A DNA stretch of 64,000 nucleotides from UBA9300 sp964577305 (GTDB taxonomy: Bacteria > Bacteroidota > Bacteroidia > Bacteroidales > VadinHA17). Within the stretch, counting starts at the first letter, position 1. Each line of letters begins with the position of its first letter. Below the pieces are notes generated by a model. The model was not told the DNA's origin, did not search any database, and saw nothing but the letters and a program-made list of their open reading frames with translations. The position numbers and the translations under genes were made by a program. Shown here one piece after another: positions 26,147-34,817 of this stretch. Location of the stretch: contig CAZNYS010000006.1 of assembly GCA_964577305.1 (NCBI GenBank), forward strand, positions 37,009-101,008, written 5' to 3'.

Positions 26147-27052
26147 ATGAAAAAATATATACTACTATTTACTATTACCCTGATAACTTCTTCAACCTTC
26201 AGCCAGGTTAGACATCTTATTCCAATTCAGGCAAAGAACAACAGGACATATATTACCGTAAAAATCGGAGAATTAATTATCCCTAACATCTTACTTGATA
26301 CAGGATTTGCATCTGATGGCCTCATGCTATTTAACCCGGCATACAGGGATTCGCTTGATGTGAACAGGTTAACCGAAGTCCGGATAGGGGGTGCAGGAAG
26401 CGGTGATGATGCAACAGCTTTAATGGTTGAAGGAGCTAGTTTCAGCCTGGGCGATTTAGAAATTTCAAATAAGCCAGTAATAATCCTTCGGAATAATCCC
26501 GGTTTTTATTCCAATGGGATAATCGGGTACTCAATATTTGGACATTATATTACCGAATTTAATTACGATAATAATACAATGACCCTTTGCGATCCTGGCA
26601 TGGCATATATAGACAATAGCTGGAAAACCATTCCCATTTATTTCAAGAATAACAGAATTCCATGGATTGATGCATCTGTAGTAATTGACAAAAAAAAACC
26701 TGTATTACTTTCAATGTATATAGATTATGCTGCCGGAGATGCAATAGTCCTGCTGGAAAAACCCGGAATGAAATTTTCCCTTCCTGATGATATTGAGGAT
26801 ATCCTTATCGGCAGAGGTCTGAGCGGGGATATTTACGGTAAATCAGGTAGAATTTCGAAACTGATTATTGGTCCTTTTGAACTCAGTAATATTAAAGCAT
26901 CATTTGCGCCTGCTGAAATAAGGTCAAAACAGGACAATGCTGATGCCATACTTGGAAATGAATCTCTAAGGAGGTTCAACCTTATCTTTGATTATTTGAA
27001 TAAAAAGCTTTACCTGAAGCCAAATTCACATTTCAGCGATCCTTACAATTAA
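26147..27052 (+). CDS. Exported retropepsin-like aspartyl protease
   Basis: The 301-residue product has a signal peptide ending SSTFSQ (about residue 20) and a pepsin-retropepsin-like fold. The catalytic Asp51-Thr-Gly appears in ILLDTGFASDGL, with a flap-like region after it and GIIGYSIFGHYITEFNYD near 125. A second half shows MYIDYAAGDAIVLLE (about 190) and ILGNESLRRFNLIFDYLNKKLYLKP at the C-terminus, a hallmark of these bacterial proteins. The second half has Asp-Tyr in place of a DTG. Such proteases dimerise or act as a double domain; substrates are unknown. Confidence 0.8.
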   Translation: MKKYILLFTITLITSSTFSQVRHLIPIQAKNNRTYITVKIGELIIPNILLDTGFASDGLMLFNPAYRDSLDVNRLTEVRIGGAGSGDDATALMVEGASFSLGDLEISNKPVIILRNNPGFYSNGIIGYSIFGHYITEFNYDNNTMTLCDPGMAYIDNSWKTIPIYFKNNRIPWIDASVVIDKKKPVLLSMYIDYAAGDAIVLLEKPGMKFSLPDDIEDILIGRGLSGDIYGKSGRISKLIIGPFELSNIKASFAPAEIRSKQDNADAILGNESLRRFNLIFDYLNKKLYLKPNSHFSDPYN

Positions 27053-27065
27053 AAGAAAACATTTA

Positions 27066-28625
27066 TTACCCATACCAGGGTCGCTTCCTGTTTTTGACCT
27101 GCGGCAGGATTGAATTTACAAGGTTAACATCTTCAACAATCTGGAAATCATACATGCCAACAGTAATAAAATCGGCGCCGTTTTCAAAGGCATATTTAAA
27201 CCCTTCTTCAGGTTTTATAGCACCGGCAGCCAGAACTTTAAAACCGATCCAGGGCTGTTCCAGGCTGTTCATAAATTCAATCGTACGTTTCGGGTTATAA
27301 TCAAACTTATTGTCTTTCCATTCCTTATCAGGGTCATCGGCCATTGCAGACCAGTAATCCCAGCTATGTACTGTTTTCATCCAGAAATCCGGGATAATTC
27401 CTTCCCTTACACATGCTTCCACTGATTCAATCCTGTGGGCACCTATGCCTGCCGGTATCCCGGCGTTGCGTAATATATCAAGCCCTCTCCTGATAGTATC
27501 AAATTCCCCCATGACAGTAAGCCTGTCGGTGATCTCACCCCCACAATAGGCCGCATGAGCCTTCAGCTCGATGGATTTTTCAGCTCCTTTTACAAAATCC
27601 AGCTCCACCTGGCAGTCTGAAATAAACCGGATCGTACCGCCTGCCTCATACCAGTATTTATGTATTATCCTTGCCAGGGAGGGGTTACATAGAAGTGCAT
27701 TGATCCCGCATTTTTCTGCAATTGACAGAGTTTGAATAACCTTGTCATCGTTATGGTAGGCTGTCACCAGCTTTGACACATACAGCAGGTCACGCGAGTG
27801 TGCCCAGCCACCAATAAGGTTACCACCGGCGATTAACCTGCTGAGCTCCATGTTGCCAATTTTACCTTTAGGACACTGGCCCTCGAGGTTTTCCAGAGTT
27901 TTAAACTCAAAAGTCATTAATGTTGCACCGGTTGTAGCATCAGCTGCCTGTCCACCGGGACCTGCCATACCTGCCAGGAATTTCTCTTCCCAGCTTTTGA
28001 ATTTCTGCTTGCGATAAAGGGCATAGGCAAAAACTCCCAGGACAGGTATTGAAACCAGGTTCCTCAGTGCATTACGGCGGTCAATGCCAACAGGTTTTGA
28101 TTTGTCCCCGGTAGTTTCAGACATTCCGGTTTCAGGAATGGGTTTGTGAATTTTAGCCTCTTTCCAGGTTTTAACCAGTCTGTCTATACTATACATCATG
28201 TTCCGGGGGACAAAAAACAGGGCTATAAGTACCACCAGTTCAATTAAGTTGCGGTTAACCCAAAGGTAAGAGCCTTCAGCAACAATGCCCTGCATATAGC
28301 CCAGGAAAGGAGGATATGCAACAAAATATAATAACATGAGTAATGCCCCGCAAATTGATGCAGTACGGGTGAACACACCCAATATCAAAGCAAGACCAAT
28401 TAGAGTAAGGCCAAGCATATTGAGCATATCCGTGATATTCATCAATGTTTCATTTTCAACAATTGACTGGAATAAGCCGCTGAGTATCCATTCCGAATTC
28501 GCAAGAAAAGGCGCTGCCGTCCAGGTGCCACTTGCTAACTTTACAATGCCTTCATATAAAAAATGCCAGCCAACAATGATCCTGACTGTAGTGATTGACC
28601 ACGATAAAATTCTGGTTTTATTCAT
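27066..28625 (-). CDS. DoxX membrane domain fused to a TIM-barrel domain
   Basis: The 519-residue protein starts with a DoxX/MauE-like four-helix membrane domain (about 1-140; IVGWHFLYEGIVKLASGTW and TLIGLALILGVFTRTASICGALL). A linker holds the twin-arginine-like DRRNALRNLVSIPVLGVFAY (about 185-205), and a TIM-barrel-like domain with AGGNLIGGWAHSRDLLYVSK starts near 270. The barrel resembles a family of Bacteroidota proteins of unknown reaction. If the internal RR motif is a Tat-type signal, the barrel lies in the periplasm; that is my inference. The ATG at 28625 is preferred to an upstream start because it begins with the membrane domain and follows a promoter box. It is a single-gene unit divergent from the esterase. 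Confidence 0.8.
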   Translation of the reverse strand: MNKTRILSWSITTVRIIVGWHFLYEGIVKLASGTWTAAPFLANSEWILSGLFQSIVENETLMNITDMLNMLGLTLIGLALILGVFTRTASICGALLMLLYFVAYPPFLGYMQGIVAEGSYLWVNRNLIELVVLIALFFVPRNMMYSIDRLVKTWKEAKIHKPIPETGMSETTGDKSKPVGIDRRNALRNLVSIPVLGVFAYALYRKQKFKSWEEKFLAGMAGPGGQAADATTGATLMTFEFKTLENLEGQCPKGKIGNMELSRLIAGGNLIGGWAHSRDLLYVSKLVTAYHNDDKVIQTLSIAEKCGINALLCNPSLARIIHKYWYEAGGTIRFISDCQVELDFVKGAEKSIELKAHAAYCGGEITDRLTVMGEFDTIRRGLDILRNAGIPAGIGAHRIESVEACVREGIIPDFWMKTVHSWDYWSAMADDPDKEWKDNKFDYNPKRTIEFMNSLEQPWIGFKVLAAGAIKPEEGFKYAFENGADFITVGMYDFQIVEDVNLVNSILPQVKNRKRPWYG

Positions 28626-28670
28626 GTACAGTAATTTTGACCAGAAATTTATGGTTAAAATTCTTTTACA

Positions 28671-28678
28671 CAAAATTA
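28671..28678 (-). promoter_or_regulatory. -7 promoter box of the DoxX fusion gene
   Basis: Minus-strand TAATTTTG (plus-strand CAAAATTA) fits TAnnTTTG and lies 46 bases before the ATG at 28625. It supports that start. Confidence 0.45.
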
Positions 28679-28725
28679 TAAACTCAAATAGTCACCTGCA
28701 TTAACTCAGCTTTCCTTATTTATGG

Positions 28726-28733
28726 TATTTTTG
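28726..28733 (+). promoter_or_regulatory. -7 promoter box of the esterase gene
   Basis: TATTTTTG fits TAnnTTTG and lies 54 bases before the ATG at 28787. With the minus-strand box at 28671-28678 it makes a compact divergent promoter region. Confidence 0.45.
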
Positions 28734-28786
28734 AAGGAGAAACCCTATAATAACAATGATGTATATAACAAAATAAAGAGAACGGC

Positions 28787-29758
28787 ATGAAGTATATTTT
28801 TGCAATAATCCCGGTAATCCTATGTTTAATCCTTTGCTGCCAGGGGAGAAATGATGACATGATAATACCGGATCTTATTCTTGCCAGCGGGACTGTTGAG
28901 CGATACCCTGATTTCGAGTCGGATTATATCTCAGCCCGTAATGTAGATATATGGTTACCTGAAGATTATAATAGATCTGAAAAATATTCAGTTATTTATA
29001 TGAATGACGGCCAGATGCTTTTTGACTCAACAACTACCTGGAATAAGCAGGAGTGGGGTGTTGATGAGACAATCGGTAAGCTTATAAAAGAAAGAAAGAT
29101 TAGAGAATGTATTGTTGTTGGCATATGGAATTCGGGGAAGGGAAGGCATTCTGATTATTTTCCGTCAAAACCTTTTAATTATATCCCTGAGAATTATATT
29201 TACTTCCTTAAAATGGAAGCAGGGCAAAATAACCAGCCTCTTTTTTTCTCTGAAGGCGTGAAATCGGATGGATATTTGAAATTTATAGTACATGAGTTGA
29301 AACCCTTTATTGATAAAACCTACTCAACAATGACGGGGCGTGAGAACACTTTTACATCCGGATCAAGTATGGGTGGGTTGATATCATTATATGCTATCTG
29401 TGAATATCCAGATGTGTTTGGTGGTGCTGCCTGCCTTTCTACTCACTGGATAGGAACCTCTTATGAAAGGAATAATCCAATACCCTCTCTTTTTATGGTA
29501 TACCTGGAAAACAACTTACCAGATCCTGCTGTACATAAATTATACTTTGACTATGGAACAGAAACACTTGATTCTCTATATGAACCATATCAGCTCCAGG
29601 CAGACTCAATAATTGTTTCAAGAGGTTATAATGTGTCAAATTTCCTCAGTCTGAAATTTAATGGTAAAGATCACTCCGAAATATCCTGGGCAGAGCGACT
29701 TCATATTCCGCTTGTATTTTTACTTAGCAGGGAGGGGGCCCAGATAAAAAACAATTAA
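28787..29758 (+). CDS. Esterase D-like alpha/beta hydrolase lipoprotein
   Basis: The 323-residue product has a lipoprotein-type signal (LILCC, Cys about 18). An enterochelin-esterase/esterase D fold follows: RNVDIWLPEDYN, VIYMNDGQMLFD (about 78-90), nucleophile Ser194 in TSGSSMGGLISLY, an acid-containing LYFDYGTETLD, and His in GKDHSEISWAERL (about 300). These enzymes cleave ester bonds of siderophores, acyl or feruloyl groups, and many act in the periplasm; substrate cannot be assigned. A gene for an exported protein of unknown function starts seven bases downstream. Confidence 0.88.
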   Translation: MKYIFAIIPVILCLILCCQGRNDDMIIPDLILASGTVERYPDFESDYISARNVDIWLPEDYNRSEKYSVIYMNDGQMLFDSTTTWNKQEWGVDETIGKLIKERKIRECIVVGIWNSGKGRHSDYFPSKPFNYIPENYIYFLKMEAGQNNQPLFFSEGVKSDGYLKFIVHELKPFIDKTYSTMTGRENTFTSGSSMGGLISLYAICEYPDVFGGAACLSTHWIGTSYERNNPIPSLFMVYLENNLPDPAVHKLYFDYGTETLDSLYEPYQLQADSIIVSRGYNVSNFLSLKFNGKDHSEISWAERLHIPLVFLLSREGAQIKNN

Positions 29759-29764
29759 TAATAA

Positions 29765-30631
29765 ATGAAAAAGCTTATACCAGCAGTCATAATAATTATT
29801 GGCACTTCAGTCATCAGTAAGGCGCAGGAAGGGATGTCGGTATGGAAAGAATTTATTGATCAACTGCAAAATGAGGAAATTACGATTGATAGAATTAGAC
29901 CATTGAATGAATTAGGTGATGGTTTTAAGCCTGTGCTCCTGGGCTTTCTCGACTCGCTCAGGATGCAGGCATCAGTAGAAGACTGGGATATATCACCTGA
30001 AATTATCAGACATGATAATAAGCTGCTTTGCCTGTTTCCATGGTCAACACGATTTGATAAGGCAAACTATTGTTTAACATTTATTCTGGATGGCTCTGAT
30101 TGGTATATTCAGCATCTCGAAGCTATATACATACGCCTCGACAGGTATGGTGATCTCCCGGTTTCTGAATTTCAGGATATTGATGAAGAAACCAAAACCT
30201 GGATCAGGCAGGAGACTTACTGGTCATATTTAATCATTAACTTCTACCTGCCCCTGACAAAAAAAAATGGGAAACAATATGCTTTAAACCTGCTTAAAGA
30301 CGGAGGTGGATATAACCTTGCTGCAAAAACATGGGTTCCTTTTCTGTCGGAGCACAAAGCCTTCATCTTATATGTTTGCTGGGAACAATCAAACCTGAGA
30401 GGTAATGATGTTACTTTAGTAAGTTTTGATGATAAACTGGCAGTTCTGGAGATGGGATCATATTACTTTGCCTTATATGAAATTACCTCTCACATGAAAA
30501 ATCTAATATCACTTGAAGATTATAAAGCCATTTTTGAAACAATATGGCAGGACAGGGCAAAATATGCCGGCTGGGATTTGCAGATTGTATACAAGGATAA
30601 TTACGTTGTGCAATTTAATTTTACCAGGTAA
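29765..30631 (+). CDS. Exported protein of unknown function
   Basis: I do not recognise the family. The 288-residue product has a signal peptide (MKKLIPAVIIIIGTSVISKAQ), then a mixed sequence with several Trp-rich segments (YWSYLIINFYLPLTKKNG, GYNLAAKTWVPFLSE). No catalytic motif or membrane segment is evident after the signal. It starts seven bases after the esterase gene and ends one base before the CPBP gene start, so the three are probably transcribed together. Confidence 0.7.
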   Translation: MKKLIPAVIIIIGTSVISKAQEGMSVWKEFIDQLQNEEITIDRIRPLNELGDGFKPVLLGFLDSLRMQASVEDWDISPEIIRHDNKLLCLFPWSTRFDKANYCLTFILDGSDWYIQHLEAIYIRLDRYGDLPVSEFQDIDEETKTWIRQETYWSYLIINFYLPLTKKNGKQYALNLLKDGGGYNLAAKTWVPFLSEHKAFILYVCWEQSNLRGNDVTLVSFDDKLAVLEMGSYYFALYEITSHMKNLISLEDYKAIFETIWQDRAKYAGWDLQIVYKDNYVVQFNFTR

Positions 30632-30632
30632 T

Positions 30633-31327
30633 ATGAAGAAACTAATAATTTTGGTTATATGCCTTGTTATTACCATTATCTATCCTGAAATGGGGACATT
30701 GATTGCTACATCATGTTGCAACCTGTTCGGAATAGGATGGCTTTATATTCATCATGCCGTGCAATTGTTATTGGCACTGGCTACAATTCTATTATTGGTA
30801 TTAGTCTTTCAACAAAAGCCATTATCGAAATGGGGATTCAATTTAAATAACTATAAATGGTCTTTATCAACAGTTCTGAAATTTGCAGCAGGCTGGATTA
30901 TTGTAACAATAGTACTGAACATACTGTTTTCTTTTGGTAGTCATATTGATTACGAGAAAAACTTTATAAATATTTCTGCTGACCTTTTTTTGACTTTGTT
31001 TTTACAGGCCTATCAGAAGAGATACTTTTTCGAGGTCTTATAATGGGTTTATTATTGTTCTACTGGCCTGGCAGATTAAAGATAGGTGCTTTTAAATTAT
31101 CCTATGCGGCAATAATTTCCACCTTATTGTTTTCGATGGCACATATTGGGTTTAATTTTCAGACACTCAGTATTGATAATATCGATGCTATGCAATTAGT
31201 CTTTACTACCGGCCTGGGCCTCTTTTATGCAATAATGCGGGAAAGATCAGGCAGTTTACTGGGACCTGCACTGGCCCATGGAGTTTCTGATGGGACCATT
31301 ACTGTTGTACAACTTCTTTTAGTTTGA
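30633..31327 (+). pseudogene. CPBP family intramembrane protease gene interrupted by a -1 frameshift
   Basis: Frame one from the ATG at 30633 encodes about 116 residues with three or four membrane helices, then changes register and stops at 31043. The frame one base back carries the catalytic SEEILFRG motif (Glu-Glu at 31016-31021, Arg at 31031-31033), FSMAHIGFNF and ALAHGVSDG with the later histidines, and ends at 31327. Joined, they make a CPBP (Rce1-like) glutamic intramembrane protease of usual size. The break lies at a run of seven T at 30985-30991, within the slippery pattern T TTT TTG (30986-30992). One extra T would restore one frame. A real mutation, a sequencing error, transcript slippage or programmed -1 shifting are all possible. 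Confidence 0.8.
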
Positions 31328-31399
31328 ACAGAAATCTAAATAAATTGAATGCATTAACTCATTTAAATTTATTCATCTAATAAATGAAACAAATAAGCT

Positions 31400-32251
31400 A
31401 TGATAATAATTGACCATAATAAGTGTAATCTGTGTAAGTTATGTGCTAAAATATGCCATGAATCATGTATACAAATTGAGAATAAGAAATTGATCATTGA
31501 CTATAAATACTGCAGTACATGCACCCAATGCATTGCTGTTTGTCCAACAAAAGCCCTTAGCTGGGATAATATTGAACCTGAGTCTTTTAATAAGTCATTA
31601 TACCCTTCAACTGATCAGATTGATGAACTTTTCAGGGAAAGAAGAACTATCCGGGATTATACAGATAAGAAAATCGACAGATCAATACTTGAAGAAATTA
31701 CCGGGTATATTGTATATGCCCCGACGCATAACTTTAATTTCAGGGTAATAATTATTGATGATGACTTAATTATAGAGCTAATCGATTCGATTATACTCAA
31801 TTTCTCAGTGAGAATATATAATTGGTTCTATAAACCTTCAATAATTCATTCATTAATAAAAACTTGCACCCCTTCCAGGGAATTTGAATACCTTAAAGCC
31901 AAACCAAAACTTGAGGCTGCACGACGAAGAAAAAAAGGCTTTAAAACAAAACCTGCAGCTATAATAATGATCATAGGTGATAAAAGAACTCCTCTCAGCC
32001 TTGAAAGTGCTCAGTATGCATTATATAATATTGATTTGTGTGCACAAACCAGGGGACTGGCCTGCAGAAATCTTGTTGGTAACCAGATAGTTATAAGCAG
32101 AAATAAAAAATTCAGAAGGCTGGCCGGCTTAAAACCTGGGGAAAAAATATTTGGGACCCTTACCCTTGGATACCCTGCAATTAAGTTCAGAAACAAAGTG
32201 ACCGGTAAAAAACCGATGATACAATGGGATGAAATTAAAAACTTGAGATAG
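31400..32251 (+). CDS. Ferredoxin-nitroreductase family protein
   Basis: The 283-residue product joins an N-terminal 2x[4Fe-4S] ferredoxin domain to an FMN nitroreductase domain. Cluster ligands are CNLCKLCAKIC (about 9-19) and CSTCTQCIAVCP (about 37-48). The nitroreductase domain starts near 75 (FRERRTIRDYTDKKID) and ends with LKPGEKIFGTLTLGYP near 255, as in the family. A basic, uncommon insert (CTPSREFEYLKAKPKLEAARRRKKGF, about 160-185) separates the halves. Such proteins reduce flavin or nitro-type substrates with electrons from the clusters; no substrate can be named. It lies 72 bases after the CPBP gene with no clear promoter. Confidence 0.85.
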   Translation: MIIIDHNKCNLCKLCAKICHESCIQIENKKLIIDYKYCSTCTQCIAVCPTKALSWDNIEPESFNKSLYPSTDQIDELFRERRTIRDYTDKKIDRSILEEITGYIVYAPTHNFNFRVIIIDDDLIIELIDSIILNFSVRIYNWFYKPSIIHSLIKTCTPSREFEYLKAKPKLEAARRRKKGFKTKPAAIIMIIGDKRTPLSLESAQYALYNIDLCAQTRGLACRNLVGNQIVISRNKKFRRLAGLKPGEKIFGTLTLGYPAIKFRNKVTGKKPMIQWDEIKNLR

Positions 32252-32377
32252 AATAACATAGCAACTGTGTTTAACAGCCTCTTTTGATGATAATATTGTC
32301 GATGAGGTACCAGCTTCCAGGTTTATGAGCCAGTCTAATGAGACGGTTAAACGTGGAAGTTTGATTTTGAGTAAATA

Positions 32378-33064
32378 ATGCGTTTTTCAGAAAAGGTTAT
32401 AAAATTTAATAAAGAACTTGATTTTATTGGGGAGTTACCACGTGGCATCAAGGTGATGAATCCTTTCAGGGAAAACAGGGAGATTATTCCTGTCAGCAGT
32501 GCTTTCTACAATAAGTTTTATAATGATAATAAAACAAGAAAGCTGATCCTTGGGATTAATCCCGGCAGACTGGGGGCAGGGACTACAGGTATCCCTTTCA
32601 CCGATACCAAAAGACTATCGGAAATATGTGATATAAAAATCGAGTCAGTAGTAACTCACGAACCTTCCTCGGTATTCATTTATAAACTGATTGACAGGTA
32701 TGGAGGGCCGGAGAAGTTCTATAACGACTTTTTTATCAGTTCAATATGCCCACTGGGATTTATACAGCAAAACAAAAAAGGCAACTGGGTAAACTGTAAT
32801 TATTATGACCATGAAGAGTTGTTTAACACCGTCCGGGATTTTATGGTGTCAGGCCTTAAAACGCAGATTGGCTTTGGTATCGACACAAGAGTATGCTTTG
32901 TACTTGGTAAGAAAAATGCCAGCTACCTTAAAAGAATTAATGATAAGGATAATCTGTTTGACTCCATAACCGTTTTAGACCATCCAAGGTATATTGAGCA
33001 GTACAGATCAAGATACCGGCAAGAATATCTTTCTCAATACCTGTCTGCATTGGAAACAGGATAG
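32378..33064 (+). CDS. SMUG2-type uracil-DNA glycosylase family protein
   Basis: The 228-residue protein is a member of the DUF4918/SMUG2 group of the uracil-DNA glycosylase superfamily, which removes damaged bases in DNA repair. The first active-site motif is LILGINPGRLGAGTTGIPFTD (about 53-73), the middle carries NDFFISSICPLGF, and the last motif is VLDHPRYIEQYR near 208. The 126 bases before the gene hold no clear promoter. The following 76 bases hold a palindromic word repeat between this gene and the convergent DUF3078 gene. Confidence 0.85.
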   Translation: MRFSEKVIKFNKELDFIGELPRGIKVMNPFRENREIIPVSSAFYNKFYNDNKTRKLILGINPGRLGAGTTGIPFTDTKRLSEICDIKIESVVTHEPSSVFIYKLIDRYGGPEKFYNDFFISSICPLGFIQQNKKGNWVNCNYYDHEELFNTVRDFMVSGLKTQIGFGIDTRVCFVLGKKNASYLKRINDKDNLFDSITVLDHPRYIEQYRSRYRQEYLSQYLSALETG

Positions 33065-33073
33065 TATGATATC

Positions 33074-33147
33074 AGATTGAAGATTAACGATTTAAGATTT
33101 TTGATTACAATTCTTAAATCTTAAATCTGGAATCTAAAATCTAGAAT
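33074..33147. repeat. Imperfect palindrome of AGATTNA words between convergent genes
   Basis: The left part repeats AGATT/GATTT words (CAGATTGAAGATTAACGATT). The right part repeats the complement AAATCT/GAATCT four times and includes the stop codon of the DUF3078 gene (33141-33143). A stem GATTTAAGA / TCTTAAATC (33090-33098 with 33112-33120) can form. It may act as a bidirectional terminator. Confidence 0.65.
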
Positions 33148-34019
33148 TTGTAAGAGAAACCTATACCCAGTATTTCCTTGAACTGAACCTTAGGACCGCC
33201 TGTAATGCCTTCAGAATCAACCCAGTCAATATCATCATCATATATAAGATGTGTACTGATATTGGCAGACAGGTATTGGTTTATTTTCATGTTAAGTAAT
33301 GCTTTCCAGCTGATGTCAATATTTTGTGGATTATCAAAATAATTGGAAAACAAATCCAGTGTGGAAGTAAGATTCACATTCTCCATCAAGTCTTTGTTTA
33401 CACCAATCTTTACCAGGCCACCAAATTCAGCCCTTGTATTTTTACCGGGATCGACTCCAAAACTGCCGACATCTGAAAGGCTGTCATTGACTAATATGGT
33501 TATTTTACTGCTTACTGGTGACAATAAAATAAAGAATGAATCATCTTTTTTATATTCCATACCAAGAGAAAAAATCAGGTAACCGGGTGAAAGGAAATCT
33601 GATATTAGAATTTTACCTGCGTCAGTCTGATTAAATCCTTTGGTAAACTGTGTTTTGAGATTCAGCATTCCGCTGAAAAACCAATTGCCAGATAATTGCC
33701 TTCCATATTTTGACAGCAGTTCCAGGTGGTCATCAGTCTTTGCCGGATCTTTTTCTCCGATTTTTTGTGTCCCGTAACCAACATCCAGGGTATTGGCCCA
33801 GGAATTCCTGTCTTTGCTATAATTAAAGTTTAATGCTGCCATGCCATTTATTGCATAAGAGCTTTCACCTCCCTGTGCCCAGTTTGTAAGGCTTACCTGT
33901 GAGAAGTTCAGGCTTGCCATCCCGTTATATATCCATGACCCTTCAACGGTCACTGTGTCCTGGGCGATTACTGATAGTGTGAATATCAGTCCAATCGAAA
34001 ATGTTAGAGTTTTTTTCAT
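33141..34019 (-). CDS. DUF3078 outer membrane beta-barrel-like protein
   Basis: The 292-residue product has a signal peptide (MKKTLTFSIGLIFTLSVIAQ) and the DUF3078 signature LNFSQVSLTNWAQGGESSYAINGMAALNF (about 37-66). Alternating hydrophobic and polar residues with many short strands suggest a beta barrel, ending in Phe (GFSYKF), as outer membrane proteins do. The family is common in Bacteroidota; its role is unknown. The 90-base gap after its start toward mscS' holds no clear promoter. Its stop codon lies in the 33074-33147 repeat. Confidence 0.88.
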   Translation of the reverse strand: MKKTLTFSIGLIFTLSVIAQDTVTVEGSWIYNGMASLNFSQVSLTNWAQGGESSYAINGMAALNFNYSKDRNSWANTLDVGYGTQKIGEKDPAKTDDHLELLSKYGRQLSGNWFFSGMLNLKTQFTKGFNQTDAGKILISDFLSPGYLIFSLGMEYKKDDSFFILLSPVSSKITILVNDSLSDVGSFGVDPGKNTRAEFGGLVKIGVNKDLMENVNLTSTLDLFSNYFDNPQNIDISWKALLNMKINQYLSANISTHLIYDDDIDWVDSEGITGGPKVQFKEILGIGFSYKF

Positions 34020-34111
34020 GATTGTATTACTAATTAAGTTGAAGAATGAGTTAAACTTACTTTCACCTTATTTTCAACAGCAACCGCGTTAAGCGGTTGT
34101 GTTCAACCTTT

Positions 34112-34324
34112 TCAACTTCTTTTATTCGTGTTTATATAAATGAACATCCTGCTGGGGGAATGGGATACTAATTCCTTATCAATATCATCGCTATATCCAA
34201 TGCCAAAGGTAAAGTCAACCCTCCTGGTTTCCTGTGTTGAATAGTTTGTAAGAGCATTTATAGCAATAGGGGAGTTTGGAATTATAAACGTCTGATTATC
34301 AGGTGTTTTAAGAGCTAAATTCAT
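34112..34324 (-). pseudogene. Relic of an mscS-type mechanosensitive channel gene
   Basis: The 70-codon frame starts with about 48 residues that fit the MscS beta domain: LKTPDNQTFIIPNSPIA, then LTNYSTQETRRVDFTFGIGY and SDDIDKE. The membrane helices before it and the C-terminal domain after it are missing; the last 20 codons (LVSHSPSRMFIYINTNKRS) match nothing in the family. The start overlaps the yjbQ stop by four bases (ATGA), so a deletion appears to have joined an mscS fragment to the end of yjbQ. A working channel cannot be formed from this piece. Confidence 0.75.
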
Positions 34325-34725
34325 CCTTCTATAATGGTTACGGCAATTTCCCTGGTTTTCCTTGGCCCATCAAATTCACAGAAGAAAATATTCTGCCACG
34401 TACTAAGGGCCAATTTTCCATTAATAAGAGGTATGGTTTCAGACGGGCTTACCAACCCTGATTTCAGATGACTGTCCCCGTTATTGTCCTGTCTGTCGTG
34501 CTCCCATACACCTGATGGAATGAGCTTTGCCAGGAGAGTAATGACATCAGTCTGAACGGAGTCGTCCCAGTTTTCCTGTATCATAATAGCTGCAGTTGCC
34601 CCTCTGGCAAAAATACAAACGAGGCCATTCTCTATCCCTGAATTTTTAACAATATTATTTACTTCAGGACCAATATCATATAAACCATTTCTCTGGTTGG
34701 TGCTTATGGTAATAATTTCAGTCAT
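34321..34725 (-). CDS. YjbQ family protein (secondary thiamine-phosphate synthase-like)
   Basis: The 134-residue protein is a full-length YjbQ/UPF0047 member, with NGLVCIFARGATAAIMIQEN (about 34-53), a DxDHRQ-like HDRQDNNGDSHLKSGLVSPSE with the conserved His and Ser, and the C-terminal LALSTWQNIFFCEFDGPRKTREIAV. The family forms trimers; a weak thiamine-phosphate synthase activity is reported for relatives, and the true role is open. The N-terminal start at 34725 is standard. The mscS relic overlaps its stop codon by four bases. Confidence 0.9.
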   Translation of the reverse strand: MTEIITISTNQRNGLYDIGPEVNNIVKNSGIENGLVCIFARGATAAIMIQENWDDSVQTDVITLLAKLIPSGVWEHDRQDNNGDSHLKSGLVSPSETIPLINGKLALSTWQNIFFCEFDGPRKTREIAVTIIEG

Positions 34726-34817
34726 AAGGCTTATAATAATAAATAAATGTAAGAAAAAAAGGAGAAATTTTTACCTTTCATGTATTCAAACGTATTATTA
34801 ATAAAAAATAGCGGAAT

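Noticed and set aside
21202..32251. Single functional gene cluster or genomic island
   Set aside because: Gaps, strand changes and unrelated functions argue against one system; no integrase, tRNA junction or shift in base composition is seen.
34112..34324. Functional small MscS channel
   Set aside because: The pore helix and all membrane segments are missing.
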